The notes under the pieces were generated by a model. That model saw only the letters and a list, made by a program, of their open reading frames with translations. It did no database searches and had not been told where the DNA came from. From Pseudomonas xantholysinigenes (GTDB lineage Bacteria; Pseudomonadota; Gammaproteobacteria; Pseudomonadales; Pseudomonadaceae), in the NCBI RefSeq assembly GCF_014268885.2, contig NZ_CP077095.1, positions 4,309,001 through 4,373,000 of the forward strand: DNA of 64,000 nucleotides, given 5' to 3'. The position numbers were made by a program, and so were the translations under genes. Below are positions 37,301 through 45,662 of this stretch, piece by piece. Position 1 is the stretch's first letter, and each line of letters starts with the position of its first letter.

Positions 37301-38749
37301 AGCGGTGATGGCCTTTACAAAGGCAGCCAGATCACCTCGAAAGACGGAAAGGTAACCATACGCGCCGGCGGCGATCTTGCCTTTACCCCAGGCACCGACG
37401 TCAGCGGTTCGACCGAAGAGCAAGTGAAGCGCAACGGCCGGATCAAGCTCAGCACCAAACCGGGTGAGAAAGGCGGCGAAGCTCGCGGCTACGTGGACCT
37501 GAACAATAAGTACACCACGCAGACCACTGCCCAGGTGGCGCAAATCGACAGTAAAGGCGAAGTCATGATCAGCAGTGGTCTCGAGCAATCACACGAAGGC
37601 ACACGCATCAACAGTGAACAAGGCATCAGTCTGTACAGTGGCAAGCGCCTGAGCATTACGGAGGCGCGCAATGTCCAACAGGTTGACGGCAACCGCTATG
37701 ACGGTGGCTTCGAGCTGGTCGCCAAGCTGGGCGCCACCCGGGGCGGTGGACTTGGCGGCCACCTTGGTACAGGCACCCTGGATGAGAATGACAGCCAGGC
37801 CGTAGGGGCAATATTGAGTACCGAGGGCAAGCTGACGCTCAGCAGCCGTGCACAAGATGACCAGGCCCTGCACCTGCGTGGGGTGCAGGCCTCAAGCGGC
37901 CTTCTGGACCTGCAAGCAGGCATGGGTGGCATGCTGATCGAAGCATCGGACGACCGCGAGCTGCATGACAGCCTCGATGTGACCGGTGGCCTGGGCGTGA
38001 TCAGCACCAAGGGCGGCACCGATACCCGAGGCATCTTCGCTCGCGCCAAGGTCGAACTGGATCGACGCGACAACCAGACCTGGAATGCCAGCACCCTGAA
38101 GGCCAACCATATCAATCTGAACAGCCTAGGCGATACGCGCCTGGAAGGCGTAAGCCTGCAAACCGGGACCCTCGACGCCAAGATTGGCGGTGATCTGCAC
38201 ATTGCCAGCCGCCAGGACAAGGTCAATACCTTGACGGTGAAGACCGACCTGGGCGGCAGTCATGAAAGAAACCCTCAAGGTTTCCTGACCGCCGTCAACG
38301 CTGTGGGTGGACGTTGGGGCAAGGAAGCCAAGGAGCAATTGGGCGACCTGCACAAGCAGAGCGAGCATGGCACGTTGATGGTCGATGTGTTGCGCGAGGT
38401 GCGCGATGATGTGCAGCACCAAGCCGTCATCGCGGCCAGCGAAGGTATGAATCTGAAGGTCGGCGGCACCACGCGCTTGGTAGGCGCCCGCCTGGAATCC
38501 GCCGCAGGTGATGTCAACCTCGAGACGGGCGAGACCTCCACTGAAACGTTGAACGGCAGCAGCTACCATCGCGCGGTAGCGGTCAACCTGACCAACTACC
38601 TGCCCGAACTGGTCATGATGGTGGGCCGTAGCGCGCAGAATCAGGACCCTCTCAAAGGCGAAAATCCGGTGGATCTGCTTCTGCTCAAGACCAGTGGTCA
38701 TGCTGTCGAAGGGCAGTGGACGCCCTATGTCAAAGGTCAGATTGACTGA
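34349..38749 (+). CDS. TpsA secreted filamentous-haemagglutinin-like protein without visible toxin tip
   Basis: 1466 residues. A signal peptide (LRWAIALAILGSTHAQA, cleavage about residue 31) is followed by the TPS domain with HNKFLDYNVGQVGLVLNN and ADYLLANPNGIAVNGGHFIN (NPNG motif near 140), the recognition site for TpsB. The rest is a predicted right-handed beta helix of degenerate repeats (SLESAGALDIVGE, LALKSAGELRIHGADLKA, MNLKVGGTTRLVGARLES). It ends HAVEGQWTPYVKGQID with no VENN motif, no pretoxin domain and no recognisable toxin. The start at 34349 gives the signal peptide; an open frame further upstream lies inside tpsB and was rejected. A REP element follows. Confidence 0.85.
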   Translation: MTRSTCTYTATKPNKLRWAIALAILGSTHAQAEVLLRPETDNPQIIDHSHAAPVVNIAAPDANGLSHNKFLDYNVGQVGLVLNNALGNGLSTLVGELSANPRFQSQAASTILNEVVGHSASLIAGPQEIFGQRADYLLANPNGIAVNGGHFINTATASLVVGTPVFQDNKLHRLSTEHAKGALQVQARDKDNPGLRNMEGALHLIAPRLDSTGQLAAKDELQVVVGRNRVDSATAEIAEIFQPESVSIDAQLLGAMNAGRIRLKSTALGAGVRMGPTWVTSGSDISLESAGALDIVGEHDRPVYLDAKHGALSLRSVDDMQLTSVGARAQHIAIESGNKLNVNASGLNLPTQSPPDHITKYEANKLRSAGDVTLTSADHMKLTGVQVVAAGTLHLESNDSVEILAGLYEGQSEQDAEDHHSIHTRQTAISSRLQAQDIDIEAAADLIVRGSALNSSGALKANAKTVTLEHQTLFERSDTNRQSGHLNSTYTWSAAASALQGQSLDIRGEDVRITNSHLTSYGDAHLEASAGPLVLESAETTTRSSQFTPGLTFFDKPIGHESTQTTSKKARHSTVTSQGNLALKSAGELRIHGADLKATRDLSLRAGGELTLDSSTSSLASTQSILDPGFAAGIRETLDPQDGKPGSRQWEFYVGIERPEQTTEKSETTQNASTVKGATVSLESGSLVLANGAQISASQGDLTLKGPTVSISAAYDKAEGKLQLSNLGAGLSYSAGVERIGSAWEGSRENQMSHATISKALLSELSANGNITITSDRLLTEGARVTAGKALQIDTGNISNRAAKEVVERTSLIDRWRASIGVSLEYFGWTKPIIEVIDNKPADRFQQASIEEALSPPSIGVDVTWRMKDRVESEHDSRAKVSELNGATIKVNADVIDDQGTVWRANTGTLDITARQHLHLAAENSSERHVKNLDASADLRVDTTTGKDVGIRIAGKSEALDSLQSTSTAVRGHLDGHGGVSLKLSGDGLYKGSQITSKDGKVTIRAGGDLAFTPGTDVSGSTEEQVKRNGRIKLSTKPGEKGGEARGYVDLNNKYTTQTTAQVAQIDSKGEVMISSGLEQSHEGTRINSEQGISLYSGKRLSITEARNVQQVDGNRYDGGFELVAKLGATRGGGLGGHLGTGTLDENDSQAVGAILSTEGKLTLSSRAQDDQALHLRGVQASSGLLDLQAGMGGMLIEASDDRELHDSLDVTGGLGVISTKGGTDTRGIFARAKVELDRRDNQTWNASTLKANHINLNSLGDTRLEGVSLQTGTLDAKIGGDLHIASRQDKVNTLTVKTDLGGSHERNPQGFLTAVNAVGGRWGKEAKEQLGDLHKQSEHGTLMVDVLREVRDDVQHQAVIAASEGMNLKVGGTTRLVGARLESAAGDVNLETGETSTETLNGSSYHRAVAVNLTNYLPELVMMVGRSAQNQDPLKGENPVDLLLLKTSGHAVEGQWTPYVKGQID

Positions 38750-38856
38750 AACCCGTACCGCCGGCTCCCGCAGCACTTGAGGCCTGCCTCGACCTGCAGG
38801 AGCCAGCCTTGCTGACGAATCAGGCGACGCGGGGCCTGGCACCGGCTGCGCCGGTG

Positions 38857-38884
38857 TTCGCGGGCAAGCCCGCTCCCACAGTGG
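38857..38884 (+). repeat. Single REP element (GGCAAGCCCGCTCCCACAG variant)
   Basis: TTCGCGGGCAAGCCCGCTCC in the 169-bp convergent gap between tpsA and gspN. Only one arm of the usual pair is clear. Confidence 0.75.
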
Positions 38885-38918
38885 GCGTGCCAGATTGAAA
38901 GATCCAGCAAGACAGTTG

Positions 38919-39578
38919 CTACCACCTGACGGTCTTGCGCCCCGCCCGGCTGTCCTCACCCAGCCATTGACCCGCGCGCAGCACAGGGATCAATGCCGCA
39001 TCCGCCTGCAACTCGAGGTCGACCTGCGCCGAACGCCTAGCCAGGTCGGCCTCCAGGCGCAGCTGGTGCTGCCCGTCCTGACTCAACTGCGCAATGGCGT
39101 GCACACCCTTGGCACAAGCCACGACCAGCGAACCATGGCCCAACGCCAACGACCATGGCTCGCGCATGGCCAGGTCGGTCACCATGATGCTGCCCGTTGC
39201 CCGTTGGCAGCTAAACCCTGCGCCCTGCACATCAATCCTCCCCTGCCACTGGCCAGCCAAACGGTAACCCGCCGCGACACTGTGCTGCGCGCCCAACGCC
39301 TGCAACTCGGCCTGCCAGCGCCAGGGCCAACCGCCAAGGCCCAACTGCCAGGCCTGGCCCTGGAAGCCCAGGCGAATGTGCAGGTCCCGCTGCCAGGGAC
39401 GCCAGTGCCATTGAATCGGCCCGACATCAGCGACCTGCAACACCTGTCCCTGCCACAGCGTGCCTGATACGCCCTGGGCAGGCAGCCGCATGCCGGCGGC
39501 CAGCCAGCTTGCCGGCAGTTCGGCCAACAGGGTCAAGCCAAACACCAGGCTCACCCAACACAGCGCGCGCCGCTTCAT
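38919..39578 (-). CDS. gspN: Type II secretion protein GspN
   Basis: 219 residues: one N-terminal membrane segment (CWVSLVFGLTLLAELPASWL), then LPAQGVSGTLWQGQVLQVAD, the GspN signature. Periplasmic accessory protein of the T2SS platform, absent from many systems. ATG 39578 overlaps the gspM stop (ATGA). Last gene of the operon. Confidence 0.85.
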   Translation of the reverse strand: MKRRALCWVSLVFGLTLLAELPASWLAAGMRLPAQGVSGTLWQGQVLQVADVGPIQWHWRPWQRDLHIRLGFQGQAWQLGLGGWPWRWQAELQALGAQHSVAAGYRLAGQWQGRIDVQGAGFSCQRATGSIMVTDLAMREPWSLALGHGSLVVACAKGVHAIAQLSQDGQHQLRLEADLARRSAQVDLELQADAALIPVLRAGQWLGEDSRAGRKTVRW

Positions 39579-39961
39579 GGCCGTACCCGCACATCGAAGC
39601 GCAGGCCATCGGTTTCCCGCGCCAGCGCCCACTGCAAGGGTTGCGCGCCCTCCTCGGCCAAGGCCTGAAGCCAACCTTGCAGGGCCTGCGCCTGGGCAAC
39701 CTTGCCACGCACCTGCCACCCCTCGCCTTCTGGCTGTACATCATCCAGGGCGATACCGCGGGCCTGGGCCGACTGGCGCAGGCGCTCCAGGCTCATGGGT
39801 GCTCCAGGCTCAAGCGTAGCCACCGACTCAGCCAGGCTCCGCCACTGGCCCTGCTCCCGCCACCAGGCCATGCCCTCGCGCAATGCCAGCACGGCGAGCA
39901 ACAACCCCACCAGCCCCCAGGCCAGCGACATGCGTTTGCGCTGCAACCACTCGCCCCGCAT
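39575..39961 (-). CDS. gspM: Type II secretion protein GspM
   Basis: 128 residues, short cytoplasmic start MRGEWLQRKR, one membrane segment (LAWGLVGLLLAVLALREGMA), periplasmic domain ending WLQALAEEGAQPLQWALARE. Assigned by size, topology and position after gspL; sequence signature is weak as usual. Start overlaps the gspL stop by 1 nt (TGATG). Confidence 0.82.
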   Translation of the reverse strand: MRGEWLQRKRMSLAWGLVGLLLAVLALREGMAWWREQGQWRSLAESVATLEPGAPMSLERLRQSAQARGIALDDVQPEGEGWQVRGKVAQAQALQGWLQALAEEGAQPLQWALARETDGLRFDVRVRP

Positions 39962-41034
39962 CACGCGCCCTCCAAGTCGAACGATGCCTGGCGTGAGGTC
40001 ATGTCGACCGTCACCTGTGCCCCCTGCGCCGCCGCCATGGCCTGCCACGGCGGCGCTTCGCCGTCACCCTCCAGTTCCAGGTGCCAACGTTGGCCATCGA
40101 AGCGCACTGCGCGCAGTTGCCAACCGGGATGTTCGCTCAACCAGTCTTGCAACTGCGCTTGCAGCCCATCGAGCCGCTGCAGGCGCACCTGGTGTTCCTG
40201 TTGCGCGCCACGTAGTCGCCGCAGCGCCTGGGCGGCCTGCCCGGGTGAGGCCTGGACGCCGGTCACGGCCACGACTTGCTCGCGGTAGAGCTGTGCCTGG
40301 CGCCACTGCTGGATACCCCACACGCTCCCCCAGGTCGCTGCCAGCAACAGGCAAGCAGCCATCAGACGCCGCTGGGCCAGCGAAAGCCGAATGCTGGCTC
40401 TGGCCCGACGGGTCTCGAACAAGCCCGGCAAGTTTTCGAAGTTGGCCAGGGTTTCTGGCCATCGCCCTTGCACACGGTGCAGGGAGCCTTGCAACCCAGT
40501 CAATGCTGGTCTGAAGGTCGCTTGCCTCGGCCAGGCCAACCAGCGCGTCCTGCCCGTCGGGTCGCGCCCCTGAAAGAGGTCCATCTCCCCACGTTGCCAC
40601 TGCCAGGCCTCACCCTGCCCAAGCTCGGGCAGCAACTGGAACTCGGCCCAGCAGCGCTCCACCAGCAACCCCCATTGGGCACATTGCTCCCGCCAGCGCG
40701 CCAGTGCCTGCTGACTGACCACCCAAAAGCGCAGCTCGCCCGCTTGCCGGCCCAGGCCGGCACACACCACCTCATCGCAGGCTTGAGCCAGACGATCCTC
40801 GAGCAATAACGGCCACTCCTCGCGCTTGAGCCCAGGTGGCGCGGTCAACTGGAAATGGCTGCAATGTTCCCCCGGCACAACCAGAGCAACCCGTGCATCG
40901 AGCCCGGTCGGCGGCGCCCCGGTTCCTTCACGCACAGGCAAGCCGTGCTCGACCAGCAACCAGCCCCAGGCTTCGCCGGGACGGACCAGCAACCAAGGCT
41001 GGCGCGCTGCGCGACGCCACCACTCACGCTTCAT
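39961..41034 (-). CDS. gspL: Type II secretion protein GspL
   Basis: 357 residues: cytoplasmic actin-like domain (about 1-220, LKREEWPLLLEDRLAQACDE is typical), one membrane segment (RLMAACLLLAATWGSVWGI) and a periplasmic ferredoxin-like domain. Bridges the GspE ATPase to the inner-membrane platform. ATG 41034 overlaps the gspJ stop by 4 bp. gspK, normally between gspJ and gspL, is missing here and lies at 52118-53083. Confidence 0.88.
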   Translation of the reverse strand: MKREWWRRAARQPWLLVRPGEAWGWLLVEHGLPVREGTGAPPTGLDARVALVVPGEHCSHFQLTAPPGLKREEWPLLLEDRLAQACDEVVCAGLGRQAGELRFWVVSQQALARWREQCAQWGLLVERCWAEFQLLPELGQGEAWQWQRGEMDLFQGRDPTGRTRWLAWPRQATFRPALTGLQGSLHRVQGRWPETLANFENLPGLFETRRARASIRLSLAQRRLMAACLLLAATWGSVWGIQQWRQAQLYREQVVAVTGVQASPGQAAQALRRLRGAQQEHQVRLQRLDGLQAQLQDWLSEHPGWQLRAVRFDGQRWHLELEGDGEAPPWQAMAAAQGAQVTVDMTSRQASFDLEGA

Positions 41035-41621
41035 GAGCGCCCCCACGGCAGAACGAAAGTACAGGCATAAGGTGCTCCATCACGCACAAGCTCCACGCGC
41101 ACGCCACGCCCAGGGTGCGCGGGTTGATCGGAAGGCCAGGCCAGCCAGCGGCCTGCCTGGTGGTAAAGCACACGCAGGTCACTGACCCGCTCCAGGCGCT
41201 CGCGCACCACCCATTGCGGCAGCGCTGCCGCATAGAGATCGGCTGAGCTTTCCAGCAGCAGGCGCTGTTCACGAGCCTCGAAACGCAAACGCTGGCGTTG
41301 CAGGCGCGAACCGCCCTCGGCCTCGGGCCAGGCCGCAGCGGCCACCCACAGCAGCTGCTGGCGGTCGGGCTGCCAGTCAAGCCAGCGCACCGCCAATGGC
41401 AGGCGCTGTTCGTACAGACGCCGCAGCACTGGGTTGTCGAAGCGCCGCTCCAAAGCCAGGCAGAAATCCAGCACACCGGTTTCCCGCACCTGCTCATCAA
41501 GGCGCTCCCGCACCTTCAGCCAGCCATTGACCAGCGCGGCCAGCATCACGCCCAGCAAGGCGGTCAAGGCCAGGGCCACCAGCAACTCGATCAGGGTCAT
41601 GCCCACCTGACGTCGTTTCAT
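41031..41621 (-). CDS. gspJ: Minor pseudopilin GspJ
   Basis: 196 residues with prepilin leader MKRRQVG / MTLIELLVALALTALLG (cleavage after Gly7, Glu at +5). The globular part has RQQLLWVAAAAWPEAEGGSR and a C-terminal GVRVELVRDGAPY. Forms the pseudopilus tip with GspI and GspK. Confidence 0.9.
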   Translation of the reverse strand: MKRRQVGMTLIELLVALALTALLGVMLAALVNGWLKVRERLDEQVRETGVLDFCLALERRFDNPVLRRLYEQRLPLAVRWLDWQPDRQQLLWVAAAAWPEAEGGSRLQRQRLRFEAREQRLLLESSADLYAAALPQWVVRERLERVSDLRVLYHQAGRWLAWPSDQPAHPGRGVRVELVRDGAPYACTFVLPWGRS

Positions 41622-41986
41622 GGCCGCTCCAGGAAGACCTTGTACTGCCCCAGCGGCAAGCGCTGGTCACGGTCGGCATACAGCAACAGCTCGCCCCGAC
41701 GCAGGTCACGCACACCGGTGCGGCGCAACTGCAGTTGCCAATGGCAGTCCTGGCCACCCTCGGCCAAGACGCCACGGTCCTGGTCGGCTGCCGGCCAGTA
41801 CTGCTCGACCACGAAACGCGCTTGCAGCTCCCGCGCGCACAACAGGCCCAGGCGATGTTGCTGCACGGTGTCCTGCACCGCCAGGCGCTGGCGCAGGACC
41901 TGGCTGGTGATCACCGCGAGGACTGCTGCAATGCCGAGGGCAACACTCACTTCGAGCAAGGTAAACCCGCGTTGCCTGCGCTTCAT
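41618..41986 (-). CDS. gspI: Minor pseudopilin GspI
   Basis: 122 residues, leader MKRRQRG / FTLLEVSVALGIAAVLA (cleavage after Gly7). Overlaps gspH and gspJ by 4 bp each. Confidence 0.9.
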   Translation of the reverse strand: MKRRQRGFTLLEVSVALGIAAVLAVITSQVLRQRLAVQDTVQQHRLGLLCARELQARFVVEQYWPAADQDRGVLAEGGQDCHWQLQLRRTGVRDLRRGELLLYADRDQRLPLGQYKVFLERP

Positions 41987-42555
41987 GGCATCACGCTCAC
42001 GCGTAATTGCCCGCTGCGCTCCCAGTCCCAGCGCCGGCCGCCCTCGGCCCAGCGCCAACGCACCGTGCCCGGGCGGGCCCAACCATCGGGGGTGAACAGC
42101 AGCGCGGGTGTCTGGCTGGCTGGCCAGTCGGGGCGCAGGCCTTTTGGCCAATCGCCCAGCGCCACGGCCTCTACCTGCCATCGGTCACCCTGCCGACGGA
42201 CGAACTCGGGGCGCTGGCCGTTCCAGCGCAAGCCCCGCAGGTGCCCGGCATGCCGGGCCAGGTCTGCCTGAGCCAGTGTGCTGGCGGCCAGACGGTCAAG
42301 CGCTTGGTCGACGCTGCTCCTGCCGCTGTCGAGCCAGGCCACGGCCAAGCTGGTCATCAGCGCGGCGATGGCCAGTACCACCAGCAGTTCGAGTAGGCTG
42401 AAGCCGCGCTGGAGACACAGTGAAGCGGGGGCTGCGTTGCAGCCCTTTCGCGGCACAAGGCCGCTCCTACAAGAGAACGCGATCGCCTGTAGGAGCGGCC
42501 TTGTGTCGCGAAAGGGCCGCGAAGCGGCCCCGGCAATGCCAAGCCAGGCACCCAT
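41983..42555 (-). CDS. gspH: Minor pseudopilin GspH with a REP-encoded N-terminal extension
   Basis: 190 residues as read from ATG 42555. The pseudopilin core is FSLLELLVVLAIAALMTSLA preceded by QRG, the prepilin peptidase site. The native-looking SD GAGGTGA (42561-42567) overlaps the gspG stop and points to ATG 42555, but a REP pair (42427-42533) lies between this ATG and the core and is read in frame without a stop, giving a 51-residue leader where about 6-25 is usual. The only near alternative start adjacent to the core is CTG 42420, with no SD. GspH function may be reduced, or the leader may be tolerated because it is cut off. Confidence 0.85.
   Translation of the reverse strand: MGAWLGIAGAASRPFRDTRPLLQAIAFSCRSGLVPRKGCNAAPASLCLQRGFSLLELLVVLAIAALMTSLAVAWLDSGRSSVDQALDRLAASTLAQADLARHAGHLRGLRWNGQRPEFVRRQGDRWQVEAVALGDWPKGLRPDWPASQTPALLFTPDGWARPGTVRWRWAEGGRRWDWERSGQLRVSVMP
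42427..42533 (+). repeat. REP pair (GCACAAGGCCGCTCCTACAA class) inside the gspH 5' end
   Basis: GCAGCCCTTTCGCGGCACAA and its inverse AAGGCCGCTCCTAC/GTAGGAGCGGCC around an 18-bp loop, ending GCCGCGAAGCGGCCCC. It has the same structure as 25961-26065 and 55304-55411. Confidence 0.93.
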
Positions 42556-42565
42556 TCCAGTCACC

Positions 42566-43000
42566 TCAAAGCGCCCAGTTGCCCAAATCGGCATCCAACC
42601 CGTCACCACCGGGCTGGCCATCGGCGCCCAGCGAATACACATCGACCCGCCCATGCTCACCCGGCATGCGGTACTGGTACGGCGTCCCCCACGGATCTTC
42701 CGGCAAACGACGGATGTAACCATCACTGCGCCAACTGCGCGGCAGCGGTTCCTGGGTCGGCTTCTTCGCCAGCGCCGCCAGCCCCTGTTCGTTGCTGGGG
42801 AAACGCAGGTTGTCCAGACGATACATGTCCAGCGCCTGCTCCAGGGTCGCAAGGTCGGCCATGACCTTCTGCTTCATGGCCTTGTCCTGGTTGCCCAGCA
42901 CGCTGGGCGCGACCACCGCGATCAGCAGGCCGATGATGAAGATCACCACCATGATTTCCATCAGCGTGAAGCCACGTTGGCGGGTAGGTCGTCGTTGCAT
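42566..43000 (-). CDS. gspG: Major pseudopilin GspG
   Basis: 144 residues: leader MQRRPTRQRG / FTLMEIMVVIFIIGLLIA, then the GspG core with KAMKQKVMADLATLEQALDM, LPEDPWGTPYQYRMPGEHG and VDVYSLGADGQPGG (calcium-site region). ATG 43000 has AGGAGA 6 nt upstream, preferred over the GTG at 43018. Confidence 0.95.
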   Translation of the reverse strand: MQRRPTRQRGFTLMEIMVVIFIIGLLIAVVAPSVLGNQDKAMKQKVMADLATLEQALDMYRLDNLRFPSNEQGLAALAKKPTQEPLPRSWRSDGYIRRLPEDPWGTPYQYRMPGEHGRVDVYSLGADGQPGGDGLDADLGNWAL

Positions 43001-43014
43001 GAAAGGTCTCCTGG

Positions 43015-44211
43015 TCACAGTTGCAATCCCTGGTTGAGCTGCATGATCGGCAGCAGTACCGCCAGCACGATGAACAGCACTACCGCGCCCATCAGCAGAA
43101 TCATCAACGGTTCGAACAACGCCATGGCGGTGTCCACCTGGCGGGCGAAGCCGCGCTCCTGGTCATCGGCCACCCGTTCGAGCATGTCAGCCAGGGTGCC
43201 GCTGGCCTCGCCGCTGCCGACCATGTTCACCAGCAGCGGTGGAAACTGCCGGGCGTTGTCCAGCGCCCGGTGCAGGCTGGCGCCGCCCTGCACCTGCTGG
43301 CGCACCTGTTCCATGGCCGCGCGGATGCGCCGATTGCCGACCGTCTCGGTGGCCACCTGCAAGGCTTCGAGCAGGGCCACGCCACTGCCGCAGAGAATCG
43401 CCAGGCTACGCGCCAGGCGGGCGCTCTCCAGCACCTGCAACACAACGCCGACACGTGGCAGGCGCAGCAACAGCTCATCGCGGCGCAGGCACCAATGCGG
43501 TTTGCGTAGCAGCCAGCCGCCGAACACAGTCAGGCCGATCGCCAGCGCCAGCAGGTACGGCCCGGCATGCACCAGCCCCTGACTGATGCCGATCAGCAGC
43601 GCGGTAATGAACGGCAGGCTCTGCCCGGAATGGGCGAACTGCTCGGTGAGCTTAGGCACCACGAAGGTCATCAGGCCAACCACCACGGCCAGGGACACGC
43701 CCATCAGCACCGCCGGGTAGATCAGCGCGGTGCGTGCCTTGTGGCGCTGGCGCTGGACCTGTTCAAGATGATCGGCCAAGCGGCTCAGCACCTGGCCCAA
43801 ACGCCCGGAGCGTTCCCCGGCCTCGACCAGCGCGCAGTACAACCCGGTAAACGGCGCCCCCTGGCGGGCCAGGCTACGCGCCAACCCAAGGCCTTCGGCA
43901 AGCGAACCGCGCAGCGTCACCAGCACCGCATGCAAGGCCGGCTGGCGCAGTTGCCGCTCCAGGGTGGCCAGGGCATCGACCAGGGGGATGCCGGCGCCGA
44001 CCAGGGTCGCCAACTGACGGGTCAGCTCGCACAGTTGAGCGCGGCTCAGGCGCTGGCGACGGGGCTGATCGCCGTCATGGCGCTGCATCTGCCGGGCGAA
44101 CAGCCCCTGCTCGCGCAACAACTGCCGCGCATGGCGTTCGCTGTCGGCCTGCACGCTGGCCTTGCGCGTCTTGCCGGCCAGGTCCACGGCCTGGTAGCGA
44201 TAGGTCGGCAT
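43015..44211 (-). CDS. gspF: Inner-membrane platform protein GspF
   Basis: 398 residues starting MPTYRYQAVDLAGKTRKASV. Two repeated GspF domains (ELTRQLATLVGAGIPLVDAL; LARSLAILCGSGVALLEALQ) and membrane segments including YPAVLMGVSLAVVVGLMTFV and a C-terminal LMGAVVLFIVLAVLLPIMQL. Lies 2 bp after gspE. Confidence 0.95.
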   Translation of the reverse strand: MPTYRYQAVDLAGKTRKASVQADSERHARQLLREQGLFARQMQRHDGDQPRRQRLSRAQLCELTRQLATLVGAGIPLVDALATLERQLRQPALHAVLVTLRGSLAEGLGLARSLARQGAPFTGLYCALVEAGERSGRLGQVLSRLADHLEQVQRQRHKARTALIYPAVLMGVSLAVVVGLMTFVVPKLTEQFAHSGQSLPFITALLIGISQGLVHAGPYLLALAIGLTVFGGWLLRKPHWCLRRDELLLRLPRVGVVLQVLESARLARSLAILCGSGVALLEALQVATETVGNRRIRAAMEQVRQQVQGGASLHRALDNARQFPPLLVNMVGSGEASGTLADMLERVADDQERGFARQVDTAMALFEPLMILLMGAVVLFIVLAVLLPIMQLNQGLQL

Positions 44212-44213
44212 GC

Positions 44214-45662
44214 TCAGCCCTGCACCACGCGCAGCACTTCGGCCAGGCTGGTCTCGCCCCGTGCCAGGCAATCGCTGGCCATCGCCACCAGGCTCTGCCG
44301 GCGGCCATCCAGATAAGCCTGCATGGCCAATTCGCTTTCGCCGGCGTAGAGCAGCGCCACCAGCCCGGCATCCAGTTCGATGAATTCGTACAGCCCCAGT
44401 CGGCCGACATAGCCGCTGCCCTGGCAGTGCTCGCAGCCAACCGGATGGTAGCTCTCGCGCAGGCTGCCCAGCTCGGGCCACAACTCGCGCTCGGCGCGTT
44501 GCAGAGGCTGCGCCACGGCACAGGCACATAGGCGGCGCACCAAGCGCTGGGCCAACACGCCGCGCAGGCACGAAGCGATCAGAAAGGGTTCGATGCCCAT
44601 ATCGCGCAAGCGAGTCACCGCGCCCACGGCGCTGTTGGTGTGCAAGGTCGACAGCACCAAATGCCCGGTGAGGCTGGCCTGCACGGCAATCTGCGCGGTC
44701 TCCTGGTCGCGAATTTCGCCGAGCATGATCACGTCCGGGTCCTGGCGCAGGATGGCGCGCAGGCCACTGGCGAAGGTCAGCCCGGCACGCGGGTTGATGG
44801 CGGTCTGGCCGATGCCGGCGATGGCGTATTCCACCGGATCCTCGACGGTCAGGATATTGCGGCTACCGTCATTGAGACTGTTGAGGCTGGCGTACAGCGT
44901 GGTGGTCTTGCCCGAACCGGTGGGGCCAGTGGACAGCACGATGCCGTTGGGCCGCGCCAGGCATGTGCGCAGGCCGCGCAGCACGGCGGCGGGCATGCCC
45001 AGGTTGTCCAGCGCCAGCAGGCTGGCCTGTTTGTCGAGCACACGCATCACCACCCGCTCGCCATGGATGCCGGGCAGGGTCGAGACCCGCACATCCACCT
45101 CGCGCCCAGCGGCGCGCAGGGTGATGCGCCCATCCTGGGGCTGGCGCTTCTCAGCGATATCCAGCCGGGCCATGACCTTGATCCGCGACACCAGCATCGC
45201 CGACAGCGCCCGTGGCGGGCGCAGCACCTCGCGCAGGTGGCCATCGATGCGCAGGCGCACCAACAGGCTCTGCTCGAAGGTCTCGATATGAATGTCCGAG
45301 GCACGCAGGCGCAAGGCCTGGCCGAACAGGCCGTTGATCAGGCGGATCACCGGGGCTTCGTCATCGCTTTCCAGCAAGTCCTCGATGCGTGGCATCTCGC
45401 TCATCAGGCTGTCCAGATCGACCTGCTCGCCAATACCCTCGATCAACGCCTCGGTCGCCGCTTCGCCGGCCTGGTAGAGCTGGCCGAGGCGCTCGTCGAA
45501 GCGCGCGGCGTCGAGCTGCTCGACAGCAACCGGCGGCCCCTGCACGCGCAACAGCTCCTGCAACTGATCGCTGTCGGCATCGCTGCGCAGCCACAGCTGC
45601 CAGCCACCTTCGGCCGGCGCCATGGCCACGCCGCTCTGGCGTGCCAGGCGATAGGGCAGCAT
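44214..45662 (-). CDS. gspE: Type II secretion ATPase GspE
   Basis: 482 residues: N1E domain, then IRLINGLFGQALRLRASDIH, Walker A GIVLSTGPTGSGKTTTLYAS, Asp box (TVEDPVEYAIAGIGQ), Walker B (DPDVIMLGEIRDQETAQIA), His box (LVLSTLHTNSAVGAV). The C-terminal zinc region has GCEHC, but the first pair reads LCACAV (C-x-C instead of C-x2-C). ATG 45662 overlaps the gspD stop by 1 nt and has AAGGCGG upstream; a GTG one codon earlier is possible. Confidence 0.95.
   Translation of the reverse strand: MLPYRLARQSGVAMAPAEGGWQLWLRSDADSDQLQELLRVQGPPVAVEQLDAARFDERLGQLYQAGEAATEALIEGIGEQVDLDSLMSEMPRIEDLLESDDEAPVIRLINGLFGQALRLRASDIHIETFEQSLLVRLRIDGHLREVLRPPRALSAMLVSRIKVMARLDIAEKRQPQDGRITLRAAGREVDVRVSTLPGIHGERVVMRVLDKQASLLALDNLGMPAAVLRGLRTCLARPNGIVLSTGPTGSGKTTTLYASLNSLNDGSRNILTVEDPVEYAIAGIGQTAINPRAGLTFASGLRAILRQDPDVIMLGEIRDQETAQIAVQASLTGHLVLSTLHTNSAVGAVTRLRDMGIEPFLIASCLRGVLAQRLVRRLCACAVAQPLQRAERELWPELGSLRESYHPVGCEHCQGSGYVGRLGLYEFIELDAGLVALLYAGESELAMQAYLDGRRQSLVAMASDCLARGETSLAEVLRVVQG

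Noticed and set aside
34349..38749. Contact-dependent inhibition (CdiA) assignment for the large exoprotein
   Set aside because: No VENN motif, no toxin domain and no small immunity gene downstream; called TpsA only.
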